Numbered from the stretch's first letter, positions 1 through 8,210 are shown. The stretch is 64,000 nt of DNA from CAYNRG01 sp964399545 (GCA_964399545.1 CAYNRG010000008.1:1-64000), one strand, 5' to 3'. The notes: generated from the letters alone by a model not told the origin. Program-made: numbers and translations.

Positions 1-154
1 GGTTCACTTCTCTTTTTTTATATACCTTATTTTTGTAGCGCGAGATAGTGGAATGACTAATGTTTAAGGCTTTCGCTGCTTTACGCATAGAGTATCCATT
101 GGCTAATAGTGTCAATTTGGACTTTCTTTTTCCATCACATTGTTTATAATTCAT
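1..154 (-). mobile_element. IS30-type transposase, N-terminal part, cut by window edge
   Basis: An open frame starts at the ATG at 154-152 on the minus strand and runs off the left edge with no stop (51 codons). A good ribosome site (AAAGGGG) lies just upstream. The peptide begins MNYKQCDGKRKSKL and contains YSMRKAAKALNISHSTISRY, the helix-turn-helix pattern of IS30-family transposases, which normally start MNYKHL or similar. Only the N-terminal DNA-binding part is visible, so whether the element is intact cannot be judged. Its presence fits the decayed sequence that follows. Family assignment rests on the HTH alone. Confidence 0.6.
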
Positions 155-207
155 ATGGAACCCCTTTATTATAATTTATCACTTATAAAAAAGAAGGGAA
201 TATTAAT

Positions 208-468
208 ATGAAAGATGGAGTGATTCTAACGATTACTGCATGTATTGGGGAAATTATTGGAAGCTATGTCTCAACTTATATGAATAGTGAAGTTTTTGGG
301 GATCTTTTGTAGTAGGTGTACTATTGCAGTTTACAATTATGTATACACTAGGATTGAATTCTATTTTTTTCTTTAATTTCACTTCCTTCAGAAATGCTAG
401 TTGTGGCTTTAGCTATTTCTTTTTGCCCTATTTTAATTGTAGAGGTAGTGAAACAATTTTCAAAATAA
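208..468 (+). pseudogene. Frameshifted tail of a P-type cation ATPase
   Basis: Three reading frames together give one plausible peptide. It starts after a ribosome site (AAGAAGGG) as MKDGVILTITACIGEIIGSY, shifts to SFWGSFVVGVLLQFTIMYTL, then shifts at a T-run to LPSEMLVVALAISFCPILIV and ends VKQFSK-stop. Hydrophobic helices followed by the VEVVK-type end resemble the last membrane helices of cation-transporting P-type ATPases. At least two frameshifts make it a non-functional remnant. No catalytic P-type domain (DKTGT) is present. The family call is an inference from the C-terminal pattern. Confidence 0.45.
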
Positions 469-557
469 TAGGGTTTCTATCAAGGGTATAGAGAAAATAT
501 CTGAAATTGATGCAGGTGATGTATCATAAGATAGATCACTTGTGTAGTGTATTAAAA

Positions 558-597
558 TTTGTATTTACCTTCAAAAGTAGTATGATAAAAATACAAA
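558..597 (+). promoter_or_regulatory. Orphan promoter inside a palindromic operator
   Basis: Perfect 9-base inverted arms, TTTGTATTT (558-566) and AAATACAAA (589-597), enclose a -10-like TATGAT (581-586). A strong ribosome site GGAGG follows at 601-605, with an ATG at 613, but the frame MESRKKLIIILLK stops after 21 codons. The arrangement looks like an autoregulated promoter whose gene has decayed. The regulator family is not identifiable. Confidence 0.4.
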
Positions 598-612
598 CTT
601 GGAGGTTTTATT

Positions 613-678
613 ATGGAATCAAGAAAAAAATTAATCATCATCTTGTTAAAGAGTGTGATATTAAAGATAAGAAGGTAA
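613..678 (+). pseudogene. 21-codon gene remnant behind a regulated promoter
   Basis: The ATG at 613 has an ideal ribosome site 7 bases upstream and an operator-like promoter before that, but the frame closes after 21 codons (MESRKKL start). Downstream bases to about 860 contain many stops in all plus frames, so I read it as the start of a small decayed gene. A 76-codon frame overlapping it from 507 has no ribosome site and low-complexity content, and I do not support it. Between 680 and 877 I see nothing recognisable. Confidence 0.3.
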
Positions 679-876
679 TCAACACATGGAATACTTTCTT
701 TCCTAAAATAATGAGAAGTCACTTTGGAGACGTATAGCAAAAAGTTATAAAAGAACGTAATGGATAGTTTGAAGTGCGGATTGTAGCGAAGTAGAAAAAT
801 TAGGGGATATTGAGCAGTAAATTATTAAATTGTATGGAAGGATATTCTTTTTTATGCAGAAACAGTACTTTTATTA

Positions 877-914
877 AAGTTTAAGGTGTTAATAAATGAT
901 AACACCTTAAACTT
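877..914. repeat. Perfect 15-base inverted repeat
   Basis: Arms at 877-891 and 900-914 (AAGTTTAAGGTGTTA and its exact reverse complement) are separated by 8 bases. No T-run follows on either strand, so it is not a classical intrinsic terminator. It may be a relic of a terminator or an element end in the decayed region. Confidence 0.7.
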
Positions 915-1000
915 GAGGAGTAGATATAAAAATTTAAATAAGTTAAAATAAAATCAAGAGCAGTATTGCTTTTAGATTAATAGAATAAGAATAGGAGGTG

Positions 1001-1420
1001 TTAGAAATCCTTAAGGAGTATAGTGATAAAAATTATCCTCTGATATTGTCCAAGTTAAATGGGACTTGAAACATAATTATGGATTAATTTTTGTTAGATA
1101 GAATACATATAGGAGCATTTAAAACTTGAATCAAAGATAAAATTTCTGCAATTTGATTTCTCATTTTAGTTTGTTTAAGAATAATTGGCTATATCGCATA
1201 AGGATTGAAGAGGAATACAAGAGTATAACACAGCGTCGGATAGATTGAATGATCAACATAGTCGAATTAGATGAAAGCAGGATACAGAAATAATTTACCC
1301 CTATGAATAGCAAAATATCATTTATATATACGTAGTGGAAAAGTAGAAGAGTATAAATTACGTTCTGATATATCAGTGTTGGATGAAACGGTGGTGTTTT
1401 GGGGAAAGGTATTCACTTAG
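1001..1420 (+). pseudogene. Decayed WYL-domain transcriptional regulator
   Basis: A strong ribosome site AGGAGGTG (993-1000) precedes a frame reading LEILKEYSDKNYPLILSKLNG before a stop. This matches the N-terminal start of WYL-type regulators (ILKEYSDxxHPLT). After many stops, a second block reads IRSGKVEEYKLRSDISVLDE up to FWGKVFT-stop. It corresponds to the C-terminal WYL extension, compare MHGGKLEKYKFNFDEIILDE in the intact WYL gene at 14103. Both ends of one gene in the right order, with a broken middle, support a pseudogene. The ATG itself is lost. What it once regulated is unknown. Confidence 0.55.
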
Positions 1421-1526
1421 AAGAAGCAATGTGAGAAAGAGATGGTTTATATTTTTTTGGAAGATAAGAAAGAAGAAAATCAGACAAGAACGATTTAAAT
1501 GAAATTGAAGCACAAAAAATAATTAT

Positions 1527-1555
1527 TTGGGAACGGTTTCTTTTTGTGATATGAT
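1527..1555 (+). promoter_or_regulatory. Strong promoter-like site upstream of tracrRNA
   Basis: TTGGGA (1527-1532), a 17-base spacer and an extended -10 TGATATGAT ending at 1555 make a good sigma-A-type promoter. A ribosome site (AGGAGG, about 1579) follows but no sensible gene. Transcripts from here would start near 1562 and run into the tracrRNA, giving a form about 180 bases longer at its 5' end. It could also be the relic promoter of a lost gene. Confidence 0.45.
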
Positions 1556-1705
1556 TTAGTTATTAAAGTAAAAAAGATAGGAGGCATATTAAATAATTTT
1601 GACAGCAATGTGGTGTTGTAAAAGAAGGTTTAAAATTTTTAAAATTAAAAAGTGAAGAGAAAGGATAAGAATTTTACTATGCATTCAGTGGTGTACTAAG
1701 TTTGC

Positions 1706-1734
1706 TTGACAAAGGTAATTATAAATGATAATAT
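1706..1734 (+). promoter_or_regulatory. tracrRNA promoter
   Basis: A perfect TTGACA (1706-1711), a 17-base spacer and TAATAT (1729-1734) place the transcription start at about 1741, exactly where the anti-repeat begins. This agreement between promoter and RNA start is the basis for the call. Confidence 0.8.
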
Positions 1735-1740
1735 GTTCCT

Positions 1741-1833
1741 AGGCTATTACAGTCTGAAACTACATACTGTGTTAAAATAAGCGTAAGCTTTAATGACCGT
1801 AGCGGGAGGGACATGTGTCTTCCGCTTTTTTAT
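1741..1833 (+). ncRNA. tracrRNA of the type II-A CRISPR system
   Basis: The first 26 bases from 1742 are nearly the reverse complement of the 3' part of the CRISPR repeat (GGCTATTACA then CTGAAACTACATAC; two A-C mismatches and one G-U pair). A bulge and then GTTAAAAT follow, which pair with the repeat's GTTTTA, as in the S. pyogenes tracrRNA. Next comes a nexus hairpin, AAGC-GTAA-GCTT (1779-1790), then TAATGACCGT, then a terminal hairpin (1801-1825) with a T-run to about 1833. Role: it pairs with each repeat in the pre-crRNA so that RNase III can process it, and it anchors the crRNA in Cas9. It lies on the same strand as cas9, immediately upstream. Confidence 0.93.
1801..1833 (+). terminator. 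Terminator hairpin forming the tracrRNA 3' end
   Basis: AGCGGGAGGGACA and TGTCTTCCGCT pair around a short loop, with G-U pairs, and six T follow. It doubles as the last tracrRNA hairpin. Cas9 starts only 26 bases after it, so some read-through may be needed for cas expression. Confidence 0.75.
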
Positions 1834-1858
1834 TTGCATAGAATATTCTAAAAAAAAA

Positions 1859-4800
1859 ATGGAAAAGAATAAAAAATATACATTAGGACTAGATATAGGA
1901 ACTAGCTCAGTGGGGTGGGCTATAGTTGATGAATCAGGAAAAATACCTTGCTTTCAAGGGAAAAATTTGTGGGGAGTCAGATTATTTGACTCTGCTAATA
2001 CAGCAGAATCAAGAAGGCTGCAACGAGGTGCTAGAAGAAGGTATTTAAGGAGACGTAGAAGATTAGAGCTTTTACAATCTTTGTTTCAAGATGAAATTTC
2101 AAAAATAGATAAAAATTTCTTTGAGGTCAAAGTGGAAAAAGAAACATGGCTAAAAGATAAACCTGTTGAAAAAAACGGAGAGAATTATGCTAATTTTGAA
2201 AACAAGTCACTAGCTGAAGTTTTAAAGAGTATGGGGAAAAGTTCAAAAGAGTATAAAAATATATACTTTCTACAAAAGGATATTATTGATAAAGACGAAA
2301 AAATTGATTTAAGACTTTTGTATTTAGCTATTTATGCTAATGTTAAATATCGTGGACATTTTTTAAGTGAATTTGACTTTAAATCGGTTGCTGCTTCAGT
2401 AAATTTAGAGAGAGATATAGCTGGTTTTTTAAACATGGATGATCATGGCGATGATTTGATTTCTTTGGAGAATATTTGCTTGATTTTAAAATCAAATAAG
2501 AGGTTGGCAGAAAAGAAAAAGAAATTAGCGGAAATAGCAGGAGATGATAAAGTTATTTCGGAAAAGTTGAATCTTTTAGCTGGTTCAAGAGTTGATATTT
2601 CGAAAATATTTATTGAAGGTGATTATGAAGGGAAGAAATTCTCAGTCGATTTATCAGATGAAGATCCATTTAAGGATTATGACATTTCAGATGAAGATAT
2701 GGAGATATTGAATATAGGTTACAAAGTGTTTTTGAAGTTGTCTTTAGAAAAAGTATTAGGAGAAGAAGAAAATATTTGCAGTGCACAAGTAAATGCGTAT
2801 AAAGAGTTTAATAGTGATTTAAAAAAGTTCAAAAGAGTTGTAAGGAATCACTTAAAAAATGATAAGTATAAAAAAATATTTGGAGAAAATGGAATATTGG
2901 ATATCTATTTACGAGGCAAAAATTGGAATAGTAAAAATAGTGGAGAAGTTGAGAAGAAATCGGGAGAAAGAATAAAAGATCAAGCTTATAAAGAACTTGT
3001 TAAAGTTTTGAGGGATATAAAATCGGATGATGAGGATGTAAAAGCATTGAAAGAAAAGGAAGAAGCAGGAGTTTTATTTTTAAAGCAAAGAAGTAAAATA
3101 AATCGCTCCATTCCACATCAATTAAAAGCTAAAGATGTATATGACATGATGAAAAGACAACAACAATTTTATCCTTTTATCACAGAGGAACTTATTGATA
3201 AAGTTGTTAAGTTGATTACCTACAGAATACCTTATTATATAGGACCATTGATTAAAGGTGAAGGTTCACCCTTTGGATGGGCAACAAGGGACAGTGATGA
3301 AAAGATAACACCATGGAATATAGATGAAGTAATAAATAAAGATAAGACCGCAGAAGATTTTATAAATAAATTAATCAATAAATGCACGATATTATATAGC
3401 GCCGAAAGTTCAGTAGATACGAAAGTTCTACCTGCAAAAAGCTTAAGCTATCAAATATACACTGTGTATAATGAATTGAATGGAATTCGGTTAATTGATC
3501 CGGATGGAAAAGCAAGATTGTTAACAAGAGATGAAAGAGAAAAAATCATTGAAGAAGGATTTAAGAAAAACAATGAATTAAAGTTGGATAAGGCAAAAAA
3601 AATACTAGGTAAAGGAGAGGGCGTTATATTGAAAGGGGCGCAAGATAAGGATAAATTTGCGTCTAGTTTATCGACTTATAAATTCTTCAAAAAATTTATA
3701 GATGAGCCATTAAACCATGTTCCAGAAATAGATGAAATTGTAAGAATTCTAACTGTTTTTAACGAAGATGAAATCATAAATAAAAGACTTTCAAGAATAG
3801 AAATCGCAAAAGATAGAATTAAAGAAATAAAAAAGCTTAAAGTGTCAGGTTGGGGAAGACTCTGTAGTTATCTTTTGAATGATATGAAACATCAAGAGAA
3901 GAGCATTTTGGAATATTTAAAAATGGGAGATGATAGAAGAGTGATTAATCTACAACATCTCATCTCGACGGATAAATATTCATTTAAAAAGCAAATAGAT
4001 GAAATTAATACAAAAAAGAATATGGAGATATGCTATGAAGATGTAGAAGAATTAGCGGGTTCACCAGCACTTAAGCGTGGAGTATGGCAAACAATACAAA
4101 TTGTGGATGAGTTGATTAATAAATTCAAAATAAACATTAAGACAATTGCTATTGAGTTTGCAGGAGGAGATGAAAAGAAGAAAAGGAGCACTTCATTTGA
4201 GGAAAAATTCAAGAAAATTTCAGAACATAGCTTATCGCATGCTAAAGTTGGAGAAACTATATATAAAATTGATTATACAGATAAAAAACAACAGCTATAT
4301 TTACTTCAAGAAGGGAAATGTTTGTATACAGGAGAGCCGCTAGATTTCACGTCGATAACAGGGAAGGATTATGAAATCGATCATATTAGAGCTAGATCTT
4401 TTACGAAAGATAATAGTATTGATAATTTAGCACTAGTGCTTGTCCAATGTAATCAGCAAAAAGAAGATAATAACACACCTTTGGAAATTATTCAAGAGAG
4501 TCAAAGACTAAAAATGATTGCATGGTGGAGGAAACTTTTGGAAGTTGGTGCTATTTCACAAATTAAATTTCAGCGCTTAACAAAGGAAAAGTTTAGTGAT
4601 AAAGAATTGGATAGATTTTTACAGAGGACTTTAGTTGAAACACGCCAAATAGGTAAACATGTGAAGGAATTACTCGGGAATTATTTTGGAGACGAGATAG
4701 AAATTTATAACATCAGCGCACAGTTTACAGATAATTTTAGGAAAAAATTAGAAATTCCTAAAGTAAGAAATTTAACTCAAAAGCACCACTGTCAAGATGC

Positions 4801-6082
4801 GTATATGTTATCAGTAGTAACAAGCTATACACTTCGTCGATTTGGTAAAGATTTCTTTGAATTAGGAAAGGAGAATAAGAAATTTTTCTACATTGATGCA
4901 GCAAATAAATTGACTTCAAGAGATAGGTCAAATATTATCATTGCGAGTTTAATTTCTGGTGGGGAATTAACTAGAAATAGTGAGATGACAGACCCTATTA
5001 CATATTTCAAAAATGAAATGGACAAAGACTTTTTAATAAGTTACCGATTGAGTTATGCGGGGAGTATGGAATTATGGAAAGAAACTAACTTTTCTAAAAA
5101 AGATAAAAAAAATAAGTATGAAGAGTTAACAAGGAAATGGAAATATGCAAAGGATGGATTTCAAGCAGCGTATATGTTACTCGTTGAGTATGATAAGAAA
5201 AAGGGCAAGAAATATACAAGGGAGAGGAGAATAATTAAAGTAGATCATATTATTGATAAATACTATGATAAAAATCCTCAAAAGTATAACGATATTGTTA
5301 ATAAACTGTGCGATGAGAAAAACCTTTCTGTAATTAGAAAGATAGAAATTGGTCAAATTATTGAAGAAGGTGGTTATCGCTTTTTGGTAAAGTCAGATAA
5401 GGAAAAGAGTAATTTTAACGAATTTTCATTTTCTGAAAAAGAAATTATTGCTTTTCATAAATTATGCAATGAAAATATATATGAAATTGATAAAAGCCAA
5501 ATTAACGAGTTTTTTGAAATAATTAAAAGCTATGTCAAAAGAAATTTCAAATGGATATTTGGTGAAGAAAAAGTTGCTAATTTAGAGGATAAATTTAATG
5601 AAAATATTTTTGGACAGAAAGATAAGAAATTCAACGATGAGTATAAAAGGAAATTACAGAATAATTACAAGAAAAATGATTTAGGAGAGTATTTAGGAAT
5701 CGATTTGAAATTGACAGATGCCCAACTTCAAATGCTAAATGAGCCTTCAGGTAATAATGATGAGATAATAAATGATTTGGCATCTATTTATTCTAATGGA
5801 AATCCAGAAATTAAAGCAGAAGTACTAAGAAAAATAGAAGATGCGGTTATGTATCATAGAGAAAGAATATATAAAGAATCAATTTCTGAATTTGCTAAAG
5901 AAGTTATACAGGCCATTTCTATAGGAGCGGGGAGGTCAGATAAATTATCTATTGGTCGGTTAGGAGCAAAAATAAAAATGGAAGCTAGGATAGTTCACCA
6001 ATCGGTAACAGGGATAGAAGAGGAAGTGACCGAAGCATTAAAAGATATTCCCAAAAAGAGAATATTGAGAGATAAACCATGA
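1859..6082 (+). CDS. cas9: Cas9, type II-A CRISPR RNA-guided DNA endonuclease
   Basis: Effector nuclease that cuts both strands of DNA matching a crRNA bound to tracrRNA. I start it at 1859 (MEKNKKYTLGLDIGTSSVGW, 1407 aa). The frame is open back to 1793, but those codons lie inside the tracrRNA. RuvC-I carries D12 (LGLDIG), then an arginine-rich bridge helix at about 50-72, RuvC-II E766 (IAIEFAGG), HNH H842 (YEIDHIRARSF), and RuvC-III H977 and D980 (HHCQDAY). These match D10, E762, H840, H983 and D986 of S. pyogenes Cas9. The C-terminus has ARIVHQSVTGIEEE, like the PAM-interacting end IHQSITGLYE. All catalytic residues are present, so it should be active. No Shine-Dalgarno is seen before the start (an A-run). 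The stop overlaps the cas1 start. The PAM cannot be read from sequence. Confidence 0.97.
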   Translation: MEKNKKYTLGLDIGTSSVGWAIVDESGKIPCFQGKNLWGVRLFDSANTAESRRLQRGARRRYLRRRRRLELLQSLFQDEISKIDKNFFEVKVEKETWLKDKPVEKNGENYANFENKSLAEVLKSMGKSSKEYKNIYFLQKDIIDKDEKIDLRLLYLAIYANVKYRGHFLSEFDFKSVAASVNLERDIAGFLNMDDHGDDLISLENICLILKSNKRLAEKKKKLAEIAGDDKVISEKLNLLAGSRVDISKIFIEGDYEGKKFSVDLSDEDPFKDYDISDEDMEILNIGYKVFLKLSLEKVLGEEENICSAQVNAYKEFNSDLKKFKRVVRNHLKNDKYKKIFGENGILDIYLRGKNWNSKNSGEVEKKSGERIKDQAYKELVKVLRDIKSDDEDVKALKEKEEAGVLFLKQRSKINRSIPHQLKAKDVYDMMKRQQQFYPFITEELIDKVVKLITYRIPYYIGPLIKGEGSPFGWATRDSDEKITPWNIDEVINKDKTAEDFINKLINKCTILYSAESSVDTKVLPAKSLSYQIYTVYNELNGIRLIDPDGKARLLTRDEREKIIEEGFKKNNELKLDKAKKILGKGEGVILKGAQDKDKFASSLSTYKFFKKFIDEPLNHVPEIDEIVRILTVFNEDEIINKRLSRIEIAKDRIKEIKKLKVSGWGRLCSYLLNDMKHQEKSILEYLKMGDDRRVINLQHLISTDKYSFKKQIDEINTKKNMEICYEDVEELAGSPALKRGVWQTIQIVDELINKFKINIKTIAIEFAGGDEKKKRSTSFEEKFKKISEHSLSHAKVGETIYKIDYTDKKQQLYLLQEGKCLYTGEPLDFTSITGKDYEIDHIRARSFTKDNSIDNLALVLVQCNQQKEDNNTPLEIIQESQRLKMIAWWRKLLEVGAISQIKFQRLTKEKFSDKELDRFLQRTLVETRQIGKHVKELLGNYFGDEIEIYNISAQFTDNFRKKLEIPKVRNLTQKHHCQDAYMLSVVTSYTLRRFGKDFFELGKENKKFFYIDAANKLTSRDRSNIIIASLISGGELTRNSEMTDPITYFKNEMDKDFLISYRLSYAGSMELWKETNFSKKDKKNKYEELTRKWKYAKDGFQAAYMLLVEYDKKKGKKYTRERRIIKVDHIIDKYYDKNPQKYNDIVNKLCDEKNLSVIRKIEIGQIIEEGGYRFLVKSDKEKSNFNEFSFSEKEIIAFHKLCNENIYEIDKSQINEFFEIIKSYVKRNFKWIFGEEKVANLEDKFNENIFGQKDKKFNDEYKRKLQNNYKKNDLGEYLGIDLKLTDAQLQMLNEPSGNNDEIINDLASIYSNGNPEIKAEVLRKIEDAVMYHRERIYKESISEFAKEVIQAISIGAGRSDKLSIGRLGAKIKMEARIVHQSVTGIEEEVTEALKDIPKKRILRDKP

Positions 6083-6966
6083 GTTGGAGGTTGATTGTTG
6101 TCACGACAGAAAGTAAAATTTCTGTCGAAGGCAATTATATTATTGTCGCGGCGAAAAACAAAAAAAAGATATTTATTGATGAGATAGATGTGTTGTTGAT
6201 CGAAAACAATTTTTGTACAATAACAATTCCAGCAATTAATTTGCTTGCAGAGCATAATGTAAATGTAATTTATTGTGATAAAGAACATAACCCACACTCC
6301 TTTTCTTCGCCAATTTATGGGAATCATTTACAATCAAAAAACTTAATTCAGCAAATTTATTGGACTGATGAAAATAAGGAAGAGGTGTGGTCTAAAATAG
6401 TAGAAGCAAAAGTTAAAAATCAATATATGACACTATTGAAATATTTTCCAGATTCAGAAAAACTCAGTAAAATTAAGGAGCACATGAAGGATGTTGGAAT
6501 AGGCGATCAAACAAATCGTGAAGGAATGGTAGCTAAAATTTATTTCAAAGAGCTATTTGGTAGAGCGTTTACGAGAACAAATGAGGATATAATTAACGGT
6601 GTTTTAAATTATGCCTATGCTATTTTGGCATCTTCTTTTAGCAGAATTATTGTTTCTCGAGGGTACTTGACCGATATGGGAATTAAACATAAAAATATTT
6701 TCAATCATTTTAACTTTACATATGATTTACTAGAGCCATATAGACCAATTATTGATTATTATATTACACAATTGGTTGATTTTGGTAACTTGGATACCGA
6801 TATGAAAAAAAGAATTTTGTTAATTTTTAATAATAAGGTGAGTATCGGTGGTAAAAATCAGTATTTTAATAACTCTATAGATATATATTTTTCAAGTGTT
6901 TTAGATGTTTTAAATGGAGTTAAAAGTGAAATAGTGTTTCCAATGTTAGAAAACTATGAGTTATAG
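6079..6966 (+). CDS. cas1: Cas1, CRISPR spacer integrase
   Basis: Metal-dependent integrase that, with Cas2, inserts new spacers at the leader end of the array. The 295-aa protein starts MSWRLIVVTTESKISVEGNY, a typical type II Cas1 beginning. Candidate active-site residues are E148 (NREGMVAKIYF), H204 (GIKHKN) and E219 (YDLLEPYRPIID). The length is normal for type II. Its ATG overlaps the cas9 stop by four bases (ATGA), so translation is probably coupled. It overlaps cas2 by 11 bases. Nothing is truncated. Confidence 0.96.
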   Translation: MSWRLIVVTTESKISVEGNYIIVAAKNKKKIFIDEIDVLLIENNFCTITIPAINLLAEHNVNVIYCDKEHNPHSFSSPIYGNHLQSKNLIQQIYWTDENKEEVWSKIVEAKVKNQYMTLLKYFPDSEKLSKIKEHMKDVGIGDQTNREGMVAKIYFKELFGRAFTRTNEDIINGVLNYAYAILASSFSRIIVSRGYLTDMGIKHKNIFNHFNFTYDLLEPYRPIIDYYITQLVDFGNLDTDMKKRILLIFNNKVSIGGKNQYFNNSIDIYFSSVLDVLNGVKSEIVFPMLENYEL

Positions 6967-7276
6967 ATTTATGAGAGTCATGATTTTTTTTGATTTACCT
7001 ACCACCACTTCAAAAGATATCAAAAACTATAATAAATTTAGGAAATTGTTAATTGATAGTGGATTTTTAATGATGCAATTTTCGATTTATACGAAGCTTG
7101 TATTGAACCGCTCGGGATTAAAGCGAATTGAAAGTAAAATTCATGAAATTGCTCCTAAAAGAGGATTAATTCAAATGATGATTGTAACAGAGAAGCAGTT
7201 TGTGGGAATCAAGAATATAATAGGATTACAAGAACAGGAAGTTATAAACAATGATGAAAGGTTAGTGATATTATGA
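6956..7276 (+). CDS. cas2: Cas2, CRISPR adaptation protein
   Basis: Small ferredoxin-fold protein that dimerises and bridges two Cas1 dimers during spacer capture. The 106 aa begin MSYRFMRVMIFFDLPTTTSK. The aspartate of FFDLP is the conserved acidic residue, and MQFSIYTKLV is the usual type II second strand. It overlaps cas1 upstream and csn2 downstream (ATGA), which fits a single cas9-cas1-cas2-csn2 operon. Confidence 0.95.
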   Translation: MSYRFMRVMIFFDLPTTTSKDIKNYNKFRKLLIDSGFLMMQFSIYTKLVLNRSGLKRIESKIHEIAPKRGLIQMMIVTEKQFVGIKNIIGLQEQEVINNDERLVIL

Positions 7277-8139
7277 TTGTTCGATTAGGTGATGGACGGT
7301 GCAGGATAAACATTAAGGATGGGCAAGTAAATACATATTTGTTTATGGATACTGAAGAGAAAGATGATTTCTTGTTAATGCTATATGAATCATTTAAGAT
7401 TAAACATAAAAAGATTGTTCCAGAAGATATTTGTTTAATGGCTACGGATGGAAATGATAATCTTAATTTAAAAAAATATGATGTATTTGTATGGACTCCA
7501 GGTTTTAGTGATTTTAATGAAGATAAAGAGTTTCAAAAGCTAATGTTAAAGCATATTTTAACATTAGATAGTGAACAAGTGGATATATCTAATACTTTGC
7601 TAGAGGTTAGGGATAAATTATGTATACTAATTCAACAAATTTCAAGAGAATTGAATTTTACTAATATAAGAATAGAAAATGATTTGTTAACATTAGGAGA
7701 TATATTAAAGGGAATTGATTTGAAATGTATTAATAAAGAGAATGAAAACCATAGTGTATTGGATGTGAAAATCAAATACATTAACTTGCTTAATGCGGTT
7801 AATGTGACGAGAAAAGAAAAAGTGTACATTGTTTTGTATCCGGAAACTGGGATTTGTGGAATAGATCAAATCAAACTGAGAGAAAAAATTAAAGAACTAA
7901 ACGGAACGATCATAATATTGACTAATTCGCCACTTTTTTTATCCAATACTGAAAACTTAGAAAACTCTTATTTAATATGTAAAGGATATAAAAGCAATAG
8001 TATGAGGAGCTTATTGAAAAAGGTTAAGGTTATTGACTCAAAAAAAGCAATAGAAGAGGTTATATATGATATTTTTATCGCTATTTCAAGTGGAAATAGC
8101 GAATTAAAAGGAATTCTTTATAGCACAATATTAGAATAA
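7273..8139 (+). CDS. csn2: Csn2-position adaptation protein, divergent
   Basis: Position (fourth cas gene, between cas2 and the array) and general features make this the Csn2 adaptation factor that defines subtype II-A. Csn2 forms a ring that holds DNA ends during spacer acquisition. The 288 aa start MIVRLGDGRCRINIKDGQVN, followed by a predicted alpha/beta core. The central helices (about 100-180) include LLEVRDKLCILIQQISRELN. The C-terminal half has the strand patterns KVYIVLYPETG and GTIIILTNSPLFLSN, typical of the P-loop-like Csn2 fold without a Walker motif. Its length lies between short (about 220 aa) and long (about 350 aa) Csn2 families. The name rests more on context than on strong motif matches. 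Confidence 0.75.
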   Translation: MIVRLGDGRCRINIKDGQVNTYLFMDTEEKDDFLLMLYESFKIKHKKIVPEDICLMATDGNDNLNLKKYDVFVWTPGFSDFNEDKEFQKLMLKHILTLDSEQVDISNTLLEVRDKLCILIQQISRELNFTNIRIENDLLTLGDILKGIDLKCINKENENHSVLDVKIKYINLLNAVNVTRKEKVYIVLYPETGICGIDQIKLREKIKELNGTIIILTNSPLFLSNTENLENSYLICKGYKSNSMRSLLKKVKVIDSKKAIEEVIYDIFIAISSGNSELKGILYSTILE

Positions 8140-8140
8140 T

Positions 8141-8210
8141 TGCTATAATATAAATGTATGTAGATACCCCTAGCAATTTGGAATCTAAGGCCTATAATAT
8201 TAAATTACAG
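8141..8210 (+). promoter_or_regulatory. CRISPR leader with pre-crRNA promoter
   Basis: Directly after csn2 lies a perfect extended -10, TGCTATAAT (8141-8149). A second TATAAT (8193-8198) lies just before the first repeat. Neither has a strong -35. The 71-base leader ends AAATTACAG at the first repeat. Transcription toward the array and an array end with a mutated repeat both place the leader here. Expected function: array promoter and integration signal for Cas1-Cas2. Confidence 0.65.

Noticed and set aside
507..737. A 76-codon open frame
   Set aside because: No ribosome site, runs across the operator-promoter and has unlikely composition.
1793..1858. Extension of cas9 by 22 codons to an ATG at 1793
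   Set aside because: These bases are the nexus and terminator part of the tracrRNA; Cas9 relatives begin just before the RuvC-I motif, matching the ATG at 1859.
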